Of a stretch of 59,741 nt of DNA, positions 26,127 to 35,546 are shown one piece after another (the stretch's first letter is position 1; the number at the start of each line of letters is the position of its first letter). The notes under the pieces were generated by a model that was not told the DNA's origin, made no database searches, and saw nothing but the letters and a program-made list of their open reading frames with translations. Both the position numbers and the translations under genes were made by a program. The DNA is taken from positions 1 through 59,741 of the forward strand of contig JAJZWM010000002.1 in NCBI GenBank assembly GCA_021846665.1, written 5' to 3'. Source of the DNA: Nanobdellota archaeon (GTDB taxonomy: Archaea > Nanobdellota > Nanobdellia > Parvarchaeales > Parvarchaeaceae).

Positions 26127-27074
26127 TTAACTATTATCCTGTGTTTTTTCTTCTTTTTCATCGTTTTTATCTGGTACATTCTTTACATTGCTCTTTTCAA
26201 ATAAATCTTTTATTCCTTCAACTCCTACAGGTGTAGGTATACTAAATCCTTTGCTATCAGTTGGGATAAATATCATAAGGTTCTTACCGCTTAGACTTAT
26301 TTCATACATCATATTAAGAGATCTTAGCTGCATTGCGAACAAATCTTTTTTGTACTTTGAACTTGCTTCTATAATTTTATCTGCAGCAAGCGATTCGCTC
26401 TCTGCCAGTTTAACTCTTGCCTGTTTCTCTCTATCTGCTACAGCAACTCTTGCCATTGCATCCTGCAAATCCGGCGGTATGCTTACATCTCTTATTTCAA
26501 CAGATATTGCTTCTATCCCCCAGTTCGATACTCTATCTTGTATCAAGTTCTTCACATCCTTGCCTATTACGTCCCTGCCAGCCAGCATTTCCGATAATTC
26601 AGTTTTACCGATTATATCCCTTAAAGCTGTTTGTGCTGCTAATTGCACGGAATCTCTATAAATTTGAACGTTTAAAACGGCGTTCTCTGAGTTAAGGACT
26701 TTCCAAAAAAGAAGTGCATCAACATCTACAGGAACATTGTCCTTTGTAAGCGTTTTCTCTGCCTTGAAAATAGTATTAATTACTCTTAAATCCAATGTAA
26801 TCGGTGTAGTCTGCACAAAAGGTATAAGAATATGTATGCCTGGCCCCATTATGCCAACATACTTTCCAAATGAAAGAACAGCTTTTCTATTCCACTGATT
26901 GACTATTCTTATTGCAGCGACTAAAAACACAATGAAAAATAATACTCCAATTACTATACCCGCATACAAATTAACAATAGAAAGCAGATATCCTATAACT
27001 GCAGGAATGAGAATAACGAAAATTATACCAAGTATATCTCCATTAAAGTTTTTCATCTCTTCGGCCATAAACAT
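26127..27074 (-). CDS. SPFH/stomatin-prohibitin family membrane protein
   Basis: The protein has 315 residues. Two hydrophobic segments (about 10-30 and 32-52) precede the SPFH domain: GPGIHILIPFVQTTPITLDLRV, VPVDVDALLFWKV, AQTALRDIIGKTELSEMLAGRDVIG and GIEAISVEIRDVSIPPDLQDAM. A helical region rich in Ala/Glu (KQARVKLAESESLAADKI) and an acidic tail follow. Stomatins form large oligomeric rings at the membrane. No NfeD-type partner gene is adjacent. A second in-frame ATG two codons in may be the true start. Confidence 0.88.
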   Translation of the reverse strand: MFMAEEMKNFNGDILGIIFVILIPAVIGYLLSIVNLYAGIVIGVLFFIVFLVAAIRIVNQWNRKAVLSFGKYVGIMGPGIHILIPFVQTTPITLDLRVINTIFKAEKTLTKDNVPVDVDALLFWKVLNSENAVLNVQIYRDSVQLAAQTALRDIIGKTELSEMLAGRDVIGKDVKNLIQDRVSNWGIEAISVEIRDVSIPPDLQDAMARVAVADREKQARVKLAESESLAADKIIEASSKYKKDLFAMQLRSLNMMYEISLSGKNLMIFIPTDSKGFSIPTPVGVEGIKDLFEKSNVKNVPDKNDEKEEKTQDNS

Positions 27075-27208
27075 TAAACAAAATCTCAGGTTAAATAGTT
27101 TATATTTAAAAATTTAGTAACAATAGCCAGATTTTATTACAATTATATAAAAGAATTTTCTTTTAGAGATAATTATAAACAGTTGCTGTTGAATTAAATT
27201 CCTTTATT

Positions 27209-27985
27209 TTATGAACTTTTCTTTCTAAGTATAATAGGGCCATTGTCTATCCAGTATTTTATGCCATCCTTTGAAATAAAATACCTATCATTTTTATTTA
27301 GATATCCTACAACATCTGATATTGGGTCCAATAAAATTCTTTCGCCTTTTCTATTTCTGAGCTCTATCCAAACATGACCTGCTTTTTCTCCATATCTTTC
27401 TACTATGCCCATAACATATGATGGCTTTAAACCAGTTCTTTTTTCTTCTTTATTAAGTAAAATAGTTAATGTAACGGCAAATTCGTGGCAGAGGAAAGGG
27501 CCATCAATCAATGAATCTTCTAATGGTATAGCTTTTCCATCACGCTTATTATTACTCTCTAGATATGATAAATCCGCATTTGTTAGTATTCCCTCCTCTT
27601 TGCTATAATCATCAGTATAATCCATCATACGGTAATACAATTTTAGATATACTGAATTTGCTATCGTCAAAGCTCTATCCAATCCCGTTTTATTGCTAGC
27701 TTCTGAGCTCGCGAATTTGTAAATTTCATATAAAGTAGAGGATTTATTCCATAGATTGTTATTTATATATATCCCATAAACTTCTGACAAAAAATCCTTT
27801 GTAAAACTATCATCATGAATTTTAGAGGATATCTCATCGGTTAATCCGGCGTTTAAAACTATATCCCCTTTTTCGATTTTGTTAGGATAATTTAACACAA
27901 TTTTATAATCCTTTAATTCATTTAAATTCACTACTGAATTTTTATATTCACTTTTTTTGAGGATAGCGGATAAATCCGATGTCAT
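27209..27985 (-). CDS. transglutaminase-like (cysteine protease fold) protein
   Basis: From ATG 27985 the protein has 258 residues. The core shows Cys (GPFLCHEFAV, Cys166), His (GHVWIELRN, His204) and Asp (ILLDPISD, Asp220), the transglutaminase-like triad. Archaeal members act as peptidases or amidases rather than cross-linkers. An in-frame TTG at 28042 would add 19 residues and overlap the MFS gene. I prefer ATG 27985 because the plus-strand TATA-like TTATATATAAA (28005-28015) is 20-30 bases before it. There is no signal peptide, so it is cytosolic. Confidence 0.7.
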   Translation of the reverse strand: MTSDLSAILKKSEYKNSVVNLNELKDYKIVLNYPNKIEKGDIVLNAGLTDEISSKIHDDSFTKDFLSEVYGIYINNNLWNKSSTLYEIYKFASSEASNKTGLDRALTIANSVYLKLYYRMMDYTDDYSKEEGILTNADLSYLESNNKRDGKAIPLEDSLIDGPFLCHEFAVTLTILLNKEEKRTGLKPSYVMGIVERYGEKAGHVWIELRNRKGERILLDPISDVVGYLNKNDRYFISKDGIKYWIDNGPIILRKKSS

Positions 27986-28004
27986 ATAGTTTATAGAAAT
28001 AAAA

Positions 28005-28015
28005 TTATATATAAA
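28005..28015 (-). promoter_or_regulatory. TATA-like box inside the end of the MFS region
   Basis: The plus-strand TTATATATAAA reads as TTTATATATAA on the minus strand, 20-30 bases before ATG 27985. It supports an own promoter and the shorter start for the transglutaminase-like gene. Confidence 0.45.
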
Positions 28016-28025
28016 TTTTAATTTA

Positions 28026-29291
28026 TCAAATCTTGTTTCCAAAATCTCTTATTTTATGACCACCAACATATGCTCTGTTAAATATCATAATAGAAGACAA
28101 AGTAAATATTATGCTTAATATAAATGTAAATATATAACCAATGTAAAACGACAAAAGGCCTGAAGAAAATGCTCCCAAAACACCAGATAAGCCTATTATT
28201 GCAGACCATAGACCTACATAATGCGCTTCCATCTTACCTGCTATGTTGACGTATATTATGACTGAAGCAGAGATGTTCCAAAGTGCATATCCTAAGCCTG
28301 CTACAAAATATGAGAAAAAGTTGAGATAAAGAACAGCAGTTAATGACAGGATAGAAATTATTGCAATAAAATAACTAGTTGAACGTATAAGAGTTGAAAG
28401 CTTATAATATCTTCTTAGCGTATTTTTTGCCTTTCCCAACATAAAAATTGTATAAACAATAACTTGGCCAAAACCATTCAGGATATTTATAAGGAATATA
28501 TCAGAATAAGATATTTTATAAGAATAAAGAAACGGAATGTAAGAAGTATTAAAAAGATAAATCCCAAAATTTACAATGGCAATGGCAGCAAATATGGTCA
28601 TTATCCTTACTGTCTTTTGTCTTCTCCTTATTTTCGCAAGCTCAATTATAAGTCGATGACTTGTGAGTATCTGTGGAAACTTGCTTAAAGCATTCAGCAT
28701 TGGAAACATCCTGTGCAAATGCTTCTCTTTATCTTGCTTAATCTTTTCTGTTTCTTCCTTTACGAAAAAGATAGTAAATATCAAAGAGATTATATTGAAT
28801 GCAAACAGTATCAGTAGATATCTTGCAATTACATCGCTAAAAAGCAGTACCCCTGGTATATACCCTATAATATTACCTACTATACTCATCAAACCGTATA
28901 TCCCATAATAAGACCTTAATAGAGTATTTTTCCTTCGGTTCATTATCAACATATTTATGGCAGGAGAGGAAGCAGTCAGAATAAAAGCATAAGCGGCGTA
29001 TATTATCACTGCCAGCAGTATGCTATGCAATAAATACAAAAGTACTATTAAAGGGATAACTCCAATAACAGAGATCATTATAAATAATTTTATCTTTCTA
29101 AGATTCTGAGTAAGCTCACCCCAAAACAGAGACGCAGGAATAACTGCAAGAGAATACGCAGTGGTAGCAAGACTAACATCAACTACATTTCCATGTAATT
29201 CCAATATATATAGTGGGATTATAACGCTGAAACCAGAGGAAATAGCAGCGATTGGAAATATAATCGAAAGCCAATACTTGTCTTTATCCAT
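28026..29291 (-). CDS. MFS transporter
   Basis: The protein has 421 residues and about 12 membrane segments with a long charged middle loop (EEETEKIKQDKEKHLHRM). After segment 2 the loop is WGELTQNLRKIKLFI, a weak form of the MFS signature. The second half is regular (LWSAIIGLSGVLGAFSSGLLSFYIGYIF). The substrate is unknown. The region downstream (27209-27985) may have its own promoter. Confidence 0.8.
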   Translation of the reverse strand: MDKDKYWLSIIFPIAAISSGFSVIIPLYILELHGNVVDVSLATTAYSLAVIPASLFWGELTQNLRKIKLFIMISVIGVIPLIVLLYLLHSILLAVIIYAAYAFILTASSPAINMLIMNRRKNTLLRSYYGIYGLMSIVGNIIGYIPGVLLFSDVIARYLLILFAFNIISLIFTIFFVKEETEKIKQDKEKHLHRMFPMLNALSKFPQILTSHRLIIELAKIRRRQKTVRIMTIFAAIAIVNFGIYLFNTSYIPFLYSYKISYSDIFLINILNGFGQVIVYTIFMLGKAKNTLRRYYKLSTLIRSTSYFIAIISILSLTAVLYLNFFSYFVAGLGYALWNISASVIIYVNIAGKMEAHYVGLWSAIIGLSGVLGAFSSGLLSFYIGYIFTFILSIIFTLSSIMIFNRAYVGGHKIRDFGNKI

Positions 29292-29383
29292 ATAATATTA
29301 GGACGATACAGATTTAGTTATTAAATTTTAACTTTTAGATATTAAACGATAAGTAATTAAAGTAAATCAGTTCTAATATATTT

Positions 29384-30733
29384 ATGTCTGACTTTCAAAA
29401 TAGAGAAAGAACAGAGATGTTAGAGATTTTCCCAAAAAAAGAGAGAATCGAAACAATAAGGAAAGTCATTACAGAAGTAAAGAGACATTTTATACCTTTT
29501 AATGATTTGGTAAAAACTCCGGCATCATTAAAATACCCCGATTATAACCTTATGTGGAATAGAGATGCAGCATATTCTTCATATTATATTACAGAATTTA
29601 TAAAAAATGCAAAAAAAAGTAATTTATATGATTTATTAAGTGAAGAAATCGATGAATTAGATACTTTAAATGGAAAGCTAGTAGCAACTTTATGGGAAAA
29701 CTTAGAGTCTGAGATTAAAAAAATAAAAATGAATGGATATGAAACAGATATATCTAAGGTAGAATCTAAACTAGGTGATAATCATATACTATCAAGATTT
29801 GATGTTGATGAAAATGGGGTAAAACGAGCTGACAAAGATAAAGCAGAAGGAAAGATAACAAGAAGCTGGACTATGCAGTATGACTCCGCCCCTTTAGTGA
29901 TTATGGCCACTGAAAACTATATTCAGGAACATGGAAAAGAAGGATTAAAAAATACAAATAAAAAAATTGTAAAGAATCTAGACTTTTTAGTAAACTATAT
30001 GTACACTTTCCATAAAACCCCTTGCGCAGATGCATGGGAACAGTACTATTTTTATGATAGGGATAATACACTGAATGGACAGAATTACGTTGGCAAAACC
30101 ATAGATTCATATACTGTTTCTTCGCTTTATAAAGGAATAAAAAGTGCAAAAGAGATAGCAAAGACATTAGATATTAAATTAACAGATGTAGATGAATCTG
30201 AGATATCTTCTTTCTTGCTAGATAATTTCATTGTAAATGATGGAAAAAGAGGCACTTTCCTTGCAAAATCAAAAATAGAATATAGTGAAACTATGCCAAG
30301 CATAGGAGCAGAAGAAATAGAGATATTCAACACTTTTAAGCCGAAAGGAGTGGAACAATTAGAAGAAAACACGTTAAAAACAATAGAAAATGAACTTTTT
30401 CATGGAGAATATCTGCCAATAAGATATCGATTTTTTGGAAAATACCGTGGTATAATAGACACATATTTTGGTAGAGGCTCTTGGTTCCATCTAGGATTGC
30501 AGTATTCTATGTATCTTATGGAAAAAGGAAAAAAAGAGCAGGCAGAGGACATAATTAACTATATAGAGAGAAAAATAGAAAATGATGGATCATTACCTGA
30601 GCAGGAAGTTTATGATAAAAATAAGGTGAATGATAATAATAACTTCTTTGAAAGAAATGGCAATTCGACTATAAAGTGTCTTCTTTGGGCAGAAACTGCA
30701 TATTTAGCTGCTGTCTCTAAACTAGTAAAATAA
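29384..30733 (+). CDS. GH15-type (six-hairpin) glycoside hydrolase
   Basis: The protein has 449 residues. LMWNRDAAYSSYYI near 55-68 corresponds to the GH15 block around the substrate-binding Arg-Asp, and the repeated helical hairpins are visible (SAPLVIMATENYIQ, DSYTVSSLYKGIKSAKEIA, KCLLWAETAYLAAVSK). It should release glucose or a related sugar from alpha-glucans. The N-terminal beta domain of classic archaeal glucoamylases is absent, so the protein is shorter than the one at 47744-49504 and the substrate may differ. No signal peptide is present. Confidence 0.7.
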   Translation: MSDFQNRERTEMLEIFPKKERIETIRKVITEVKRHFIPFNDLVKTPASLKYPDYNLMWNRDAAYSSYYITEFIKNAKKSNLYDLLSEEIDELDTLNGKLVATLWENLESEIKKIKMNGYETDISKVESKLGDNHILSRFDVDENGVKRADKDKAEGKITRSWTMQYDSAPLVIMATENYIQEHGKEGLKNTNKKIVKNLDFLVNYMYTFHKTPCADAWEQYYFYDRDNTLNGQNYVGKTIDSYTVSSLYKGIKSAKEIAKTLDIKLTDVDESEISSFLLDNFIVNDGKRGTFLAKSKIEYSETMPSIGAEEIEIFNTFKPKGVEQLEENTLKTIENELFHGEYLPIRYRFFGKYRGIIDTYFGRGSWFHLGLQYSMYLMEKGKKEQAEDIINYIERKIENDGSLPEQEVYDKNKVNDNNNFFERNGNSTIKCLLWAETAYLAAVSKLVK

Positions 30734-30739
30734 TTTAAA
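30734..30739 (+). promoter_or_regulatory. TATA-like box for the UspA gene
   Basis: TTTAAA lies 25-30 bases before the ATG at 30764, directly after the stop of the upstream gene. This is leaderless-type spacing. Confidence 0.45.
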
Positions 30740-30763
30740 CAACAAAAATAATTTATACTATAT

Positions 30764-31198
30764 ATGATAAAAAAGCAAAAAATAGTGGTAGGTTTTGATG
30801 GTTCTAATCACTCGAAAAAAGCTGTTAAATATGTCATTGATAACTTTGATAGAGGTAGCACGATTTACCTTGTTTATGTAGAAGAAATGCTTACACCGTT
30901 ATACCTTTCTAATCCTAGCCTTTTCATAGATGATAGCATAATTAAAAAAATTAGAGAAAAAACTAAAAAGGAGCTTAAACAACAAGCAGATATGATAAAA
31001 AAGAAGAAATTCAAAGTAGAATATAAGTATATAGAAGGCTATCCTCCCAACCAGATAATAAACGAGGCAAAGAGAGAAAATGCAAATATAATAGTAGTAG
31101 GAAGCCGTGGAATGGGGAGATGGAAGGGTTCTGTACTAGGCTCAGTTAGTCAGGCATTAACAGTAATTAGCAATATTCCTTTACTAATAATAAAATAG
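30764..31198 (+). CDS. universal stress protein (UspA family)
   Basis: The protein has 144 residues. The start KIVVGFDGSNHSKKAV and the ATP-binding GSRGMGRWKGSVLGSVSQ (Gx2Gx9GS type) near 114-131 define an ATP-binding UspA protein of normal length. Such proteins bind ATP as dimers and help in stress survival, but the exact role is unknown. It ends one base from the convergent acetyltransferase gene. Confidence 0.9.
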   Translation: MIKKQKIVVGFDGSNHSKKAVKYVIDNFDRGSTIYLVYVEEMLTPLYLSNPSLFIDDSIIKKIREKTKKELKQQADMIKKKKFKVEYKYIEGYPPNQIINEAKRENANIIVVGSRGMGRWKGSVLGSVSQALTVISNIPLLIIK

Positions 31199-31199
31199 T

Positions 31200-31697
31200 T
31201 TAAGGCAGGTATTCCCAGATGTAGTAATCCTGTTTTCCTAGATATCTTCTTAGTTTTCCAACTTTTCTAAATCCAGCTTTTTTAAGAAACTTTTTGGACT
31301 CTTTATCTATACTAAGTGAAACACACTGTATATTATGTATCCCATTTTTCTTAGCATAGCCAATAACTTTTAGTATTAACATAAGACCCACACCCTGCCT
31401 TCTATATTCTTTTCCGACTATTAGCTTATCTATCTTTAGCAAACCACCTTCGTATAATTCAGATATACATGCACCAATTATTCTATTATTCTCTAAACTA
31501 GCGGAAAAGACAGAATATGTATTAGTAGACAAATTTTCTGGTTTATAGTTCTTTAAATCGAAATTCTTGCTTTCCTTATTTTCAAGTTGATCTGCTTTTA
31601 TATAATTTCTTATAAAATTTATCACTTTTTTACGCCTATTCTCCAATTTTTCTAGAGTCACTTCAAATATTACTCTTTCTCTAATTTTGAATTCCAT
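31200..31697 (-). CDS. GNAT-family N-acetyltransferase
   Basis: The protein has 165 residues. VGKEYRRQGVGLMLILKVIGYAKKNG is motif A, with RRQGVG as the acetyl-CoA loop; the strand VSLSIDKESKKFLKKAGFRKVG completes the fold. A GTG two codons upstream (31703) could also start, but the ATG is preferred. The substrate is unknown. Confidence 0.82.
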   Translation of the reverse strand: MEFKIRERVIFEVTLEKLENRRKKVINFIRNYIKADQLENKESKNFDLKNYKPENLSTNTYSVFSASLENNRIIGACISELYEGGLLKIDKLIVGKEYRRQGVGLMLILKVIGYAKKNGIHNIQCVSLSIDKESKKFLKKAGFRKVGKLRRYLGKQDYYIWEYLP

Positions 31698-31850
31698 ATG
31701 CACTAAATAGCGATTATATTGAAACTAGTTATTGTTTTAACTATACTGATAAAATTACAATTATTTATAGTTTCCATTTAACTGTAGTATCTACGTATTT
31801 AAAACTTATAAAAACTAAATTATTTTATTATTTATTAGTAACAATAAAGC

Positions 31851-31878
31851 TTTTATATGAGTAGCTTTCATATGAAAG
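31851..31878 (+). promoter_or_regulatory. TATA box plus 14-bp palindrome before the gene at 31880
   Basis: TTTTATAT (31851-31858) lies 22-29 bases before the ATG. CTTTCATATGAAAG (31865-31878) is a perfect palindrome ending one base before the ATG, so it covers the predicted transcription start. It is a candidate operator for the two-gene unit, in the same layout as the NTase promoters but with a different sequence. Confidence 0.6.
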
Positions 31879-31879
31879 T

Positions 31880-32809
31880 ATGAAATTAGCACAAAATTCA
31901 TATAATAGAATAGAAAAAACGTTACAGTGGGAAGATATAAAGAAAGAAAATTCTCTTTATAATCACATTTATAAGTTTTTAAGTAATGCAAACAAAGCAG
32001 GATATGGCTATACAGATGTAGATACCAATAAAAATAGCAATGAGATATCACTTATTTTTGGAAATTACAAAGATAATAATGAATACTACCGTATAAAACT
32101 TTCAAATATAGTATATAAAAATGGAACAGAAGGTAGCAGTAAAGGAATAATAAAAAGTGATACTAACCTGGAAAAATTAATAGGATATAATGAAACCAAT
32201 GGAAAATACGATAAAATAGAGATACTTTCAAGAGAAAAAGAGACAAAAGCAACGCCTAGACAGTATAGTAAGCTTTTTATGAGAGAGTATAACCTTAATA
32301 AGGAAGCAAATCTACCAAAGATAAGAAATTATGATCTGAATAAAGTGCTTCTTTATTCTTTTGCGGCTGCTTATGGTGCAACTGCAGTATCTGCACTCGA
32401 TAACACCCCATTAGTAAATAACACATACTATGGTTTGCTTCATTTAGGCGTGTTATTAGCACCATTTATACCATTACAATTTAGTAAGAAAATGAGATCA
32501 TTACCACAGTTATTTAGTCTGGCACTTGTTTCATGGGTCGCAAATAGCCTAGCTTATTATCCAATTGGGATGTTAATGGGACATACTGCTGATAACTTAA
32601 CAGATATGATAAACTTTTACAAATTCCAAGTTGGATTAGGAAATGGTAGTTATATTGACAAGTATGGCCCTATTGCCTTAAAAATAAGTTCTAAGACAAA
32701 GGCTTTATCATATATCGGAAGACTAGGGTTGGCAGGAGTTTTATCACAATTTGATAAAATTCTTGACAAATTTAAAAGTGGCGAAAAGGAGGTAAAAAAT
32801 GGAAAATAA
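31880..32809 (+). CDS. unknown membrane protein, first gene of a pseudokinase pair
   Basis: The protein has 309 residues. A soluble, polar N-terminal half of about 145 residues is followed by three or four hydrophobic segments (LLYSFAAAYGATAVSAL, YGLLHLGVLLAPFIPLQF, LFSLALVSWVANSLAYYPIGMLMG) and a short Lys-rich tail. No family is recognisable. Its end overlaps the next gene by 11 bases, and that gene has a perfect Shine-Dalgarno sequence, so the two proteins are made together. Confidence 0.6.
   Translation: MKLAQNSYNRIEKTLQWEDIKKENSLYNHIYKFLSNANKAGYGYTDVDTNKNSNEISLIFGNYKDNNEYYRIKLSNIVYKNGTEGSSKGIIKSDTNLEKLIGYNETNGKYDKIEILSREKETKATPRQYSKLFMREYNLNKEANLPKIRNYDLNKVLLYSFAAAYGATAVSALDNTPLVNNTYYGLLHLGVLLAPFIPLQFSKKMRSLPQLFSLALVSWVANSLAYYPIGMLMGHTADNLTDMINFYKFQVGLGNGSYIDKYGPIALKISSKTKALSYIGRLGLAGVLSQFDKILDKFKSGEKEVKNGK
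32786..32793 (+). promoter_or_regulatory. strong Shine-Dalgarno site for the gene at 32799
   Basis: AAGGAGGT, five bases before the ATG, sits within the end of the preceding gene. It fixes the start of the second gene and shows reliance on Shine-Dalgarno initiation inside operons. Confidence 0.75.
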
Positions 32810-33500
32810 CTCACGTAATTTGGAAGAACTAATAAGAGAAAGTAATGATAAAAGAAAATACATAGATATTGCTTCTTTGACAGGAAAATCCAATATGGAT
32901 AATAACGGCTATCACTTTATAGACGAAAAGGAGTATATAGCAATAACTGCAGGTAATCTATCAGTATTCCATCCGGAGATTACTTCTTTTGCACAATACA
33001 TGGTATTTAAGAGAGATTTTGAATACGAATTCAAAAACCTTGATAAAATAAATAAAATTATACCAGAAAACTCAGTAAAGCCAATTGCTTTAGTATATGA
33101 TAATTCGATCTCAAAAAATTACATACGTGGGTATATAACTAAAACGAATGGAAAAATAACCAATCTTAAGGATTATTTAAAAGAAAAGAGAAATGTAGAT
33201 TTAAGCGCAGATCAAATACTTGATATAAAAAACCAGCTTATAACCGCAAAAGAAAAGCTTAAAAAAGCTGATATATATAACAGACTACCAGAGAGCACCT
33301 TTTCTATAAAAGACATATATATAACGGAAAAGAATAAAGTGGTTTTAATGAATATGAACTATTTACTGGATTTTTCAGTTAAGAATACTAAAGGTTTAGA
33401 CAAAGAGCTTAAAAACACAATAAAATACCTCGATAAAACGAAGGTTAAAAACTTATATTATATGTACGGCGGGAAAAATAATGCTACTCCATCTTATTGA
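32799..33500 (+). CDS. kinase-fold protein lacking catalytic residues (pseudokinase)
   Basis: The protein has 233 residues. VKPIALVYD (93-101) matches VKPIALEEV of the kinase at 15996-16562, and FSIKDIYITEKNKVVLMNMNYLLDF (168-192) lines up with that protein's HGDLVGGNNIML...IKLIDQ stretch. Here the HGD is lost and the metal Asp is Asn, so no phosphotransfer is expected. Fold and homology are inferred from the aligned stretches only. It is translated with the membrane protein upstream and could be a regulatory or scaffold subunit attached to it. Confidence 0.5.
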   Translation: MENNSRNLEELIRESNDKRKYIDIASLTGKSNMDNNGYHFIDEKEYIAITAGNLSVFHPEITSFAQYMVFKRDFEYEFKNLDKINKIIPENSVKPIALVYDNSISKNYIRGYITKTNGKITNLKDYLKEKRNVDLSADQILDIKNQLITAKEKLKKADIYNRLPESTFSIKDIYITEKNKVVLMNMNYLLDFSVKNTKGLDKELKNTIKYLDKTKVKNLYYMYGGKNNATPSY

Positions 33501-33825
33501 TCTTATAAGTTCTGTTTATTTTAAGTAAGTCGTGCTATTTATATTCCATGTAATAAATGGATTTTTTCATCTGACTAAATTTATGTAAATAATTTAAATT
33601 ATCCTTACTTTTCTTATTGTTGTATTTCTACTGTTAATTGATGCTTTTGTTCAAAAAATCAATAATAAGGGTATTTACTGCGAACTAATATCATATATTA
33701 ATCCAGTATATAATCCACATGATTCGTAAACAATAACTATATTAATACATTATTTAAGGCAAAATAGGGATTTGTAAGAAAAAATAAAACGTTGAATACT
33801 TATAAAAAATAAATGTTATAACACA
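33501..33825. other. intergenic gap with one weak hairpin
   Basis: No convincing gene is found on either strand; the longest ATG frames I read are 15 codons or fewer. A hairpin-like stretch at 33638-33662 pairs TTGAT with ATCAA and CTTTTG with CAAAA across a small bulge. No T-run follows, so it is not a good terminator. The gap separates the 3' ends of a plus-strand and a minus-strand gene. Confidence 0.4.
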
Positions 33826-34431
33826 TTAGCTTATTACAGTTTTCTTTATCCTCTTCCAAATATCACTTTCGAATCTTTCTTGGTTTGCCCATCTGCCTCT
33901 TGCATGATAGCCATATCTTTCCCAGTAACCATCCTTATAATCTTTTACTAAAAAGATAAGCTTTAGCCATTTTGCGCTTTTCCAACCATATAAAGAAGGT
34001 ATAAATGGCCTCGCTGGAAAACCTTGCTGTTTTTTCAGAACTTCGCCATTTAGCCTCAAAGCTATGATAGAATCGGCGGTTATATCCTCTAAATTTATTG
34101 GCACAGTATAACCATCTAAACAATAAAAAATAGCAAATTTTGCTTCTTTTTTTACCTCTGCCATTTCAAGAATCTTTTTTAATGAAGGTCCCTCCCACAA
34201 AACATTTTTAATAGACCACTTTGTGACACAATTGAAATCTAAACTATATTTCAAATGCTCCATATTATTTAATTCATCATATGAGAATGCAAGTTTTTTG
34301 TTTACAAGCCCGTCAATTTCCAATTTCCACTTTCCTAAATCAACGTCCAAAGAATTACCGTTTAATGCATCATACAGAATGAAGTTTTTTATGTAAAACT
34401 GGCCCTTTGCAAGTGGAGTTTCTCTTTCCAT
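33826..34431 (-). CDS. molybdopterin-dependent oxidoreductase (sulfite oxidase/MsrP-like)
   Basis: From ATG 34431 the protein has 201 residues. SLDFNCVTKWSI carries the conserved Cys68 that would bind molybdenum; GFPARPFIPSLYGWKSAKWLKLI is the typical pterin-binding end of the PF00174 fold. It has no twin-arginine signal and no haem or dimerisation domain, so it may be a minimal cytosolic enzyme. The TTG at 34455 is an alternative start. I prefer ATG 34431, with the TATA-like ATTAAATAA (34455-34463) 24-32 bases upstream. No molybdenum-cofactor gene is nearby. Confidence 0.82.
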   Translation of the reverse strand: MERETPLAKGQFYIKNFILYDALNGNSLDVDLGKWKLEIDGLVNKKLAFSYDELNNMEHLKYSLDFNCVTKWSIKNVLWEGPSLKKILEMAEVKKEAKFAIFYCLDGYTVPINLEDITADSIIALRLNGEVLKKQQGFPARPFIPSLYGWKSAKWLKLIFLVKDYKDGYWERYGYHARGRWANQERFESDIWKRIKKTVIS

Positions 34432-34491
34432 AATAGGATAGAGACTTCCTAGCAATTAAATAATTGCAGTGCAGTAAAAAGTAGAATAATT

Positions 34492-35388
34492 TTAGTGCTT
34501 TTTTCGTTTATCTAGAGAATTTTTTATTTTTATTAACGTCATAATTATATCGTTTCTTGGCAGATCATCTGACTGAGACTTACACACAGCATTGACTGAG
34601 AAGATATTACTTTTGTTTGCAAAACTGGTTTCAGATATAAAAACTGACGGAATTTCTTTTATAAATGAAAGTTTTTTCAATTCAGATTTTGCAGTTTCTA
34701 TAAATTTATTAGGATCTATCGATGATGGAACTTCATACCTTACTTTTACATTCCTATATTCTTCATTATTCAAGAATATAGAAGCCTGTAATACAATACT
34801 ATTCGGGATTTTTATTGGTATATTGTTATCCAAGCGTATAGTAGTAAATGTAAGTGTCATCTTTTCTACTATTCCAGTATAACCTGGAACAAGAAAATCC
34901 TGGGAAAAGAATTTTGGAGGATAACTGGGTGCAATCAAACCGTACTGCCACGTACTTAATGTTATTCTATCACCGATATTAAATGGTTTTGAGAAAAGAA
35001 GAACTATCCCGCTGAAAAAGTTTGAAAGAGAAGCTTGTGCTGCTAAACCTACTACAACGCCTACAAACCCGCCTCCTAATATAACGGAGGTTAAACCTAT
35101 TTTAAAAGAAGACAGCGCAATTGCTATTACTATTATATACCCTGCCAATCTTGTAACAAAAACTATTGTATTGCTAACTTGTTTGTTCTTGCTATTTGCT
35201 TTTGCCTCTATTATATCGCTTACTAGATTAACTATTAAAACTCCTGCGATTAGTATAAGAACCATGTATATTACATCGTTAATGTTGGATGGAATGCCAG
35301 GTATCAAGGTAATAATGTAAGCTATCACTGAGAACAACACTAAAACTGAAATTATAAAATAAATTTTATTCTTAACTTTTGTATCCAT
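34492..35388 (-). CDS. mscS: MscS-family mechanosensitive channel
   Basis: The protein has 298 residues. Three membrane segments (about 8-28, 37-62 and 78-100) lead into the pore-lining helix GGGFVGVVVGLAAQASLSNFFSGIVLLFSKPFNIGD, the clearest part of the family. The beta domain and a C-terminal alpha/beta domain follow. It should open on membrane tension and release solutes during osmotic downshift. It is a single gene, transcribed leftward. Confidence 0.88.
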   Translation of the reverse strand: MDTKVKNKIYFIISVLVLFSVIAYIITLIPGIPSNINDVIYMVLILIAGVLIVNLVSDIIEAKANSKNKQVSNTIVFVTRLAGYIIVIAIALSSFKIGLTSVILGGGFVGVVVGLAAQASLSNFFSGIVLLFSKPFNIGDRITLSTWQYGLIAPSYPPKFFSQDFLVPGYTGIVEKMTLTFTTIRLDNNIPIKIPNSIVLQASIFLNNEEYRNVKVRYEVPSSIDPNKFIETAKSELKKLSFIKEIPSVFISETSFANKSNIFSVNAVCKSQSDDLPRNDIIMTLIKIKNSLDKRKKH

Positions 35389-35546
35389 TACCTTAAAAAG
35401 AATTCATTATATAAAATCGTTATTATCTGGTTTCCTTTTAAGCACATAATTTTTGATTTTTCAGATAAACTTAAAATGTATAGAATAATAAACTCTGACA
35501 ATGTCTCATTTCATTAGAAGATAAACGCAGATACATAAACCTTAAT

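Noticed and set aside
29384-30733. Glycogen-debranching enzyme (GH133) for the 449-residue protein
   Set aside because: The MWNRDA block and hairpin pattern fit GH15 better, and the protein lacks the size of a debranching enzyme. The choice stays open at the substrate level.
33638-33662. Hairpin in the 33.5-33.8 kb gap as a terminator or small RNA
   Set aside because: The stem is short with a bulge, no T-run follows and the GC content is low, so it is likely chance.
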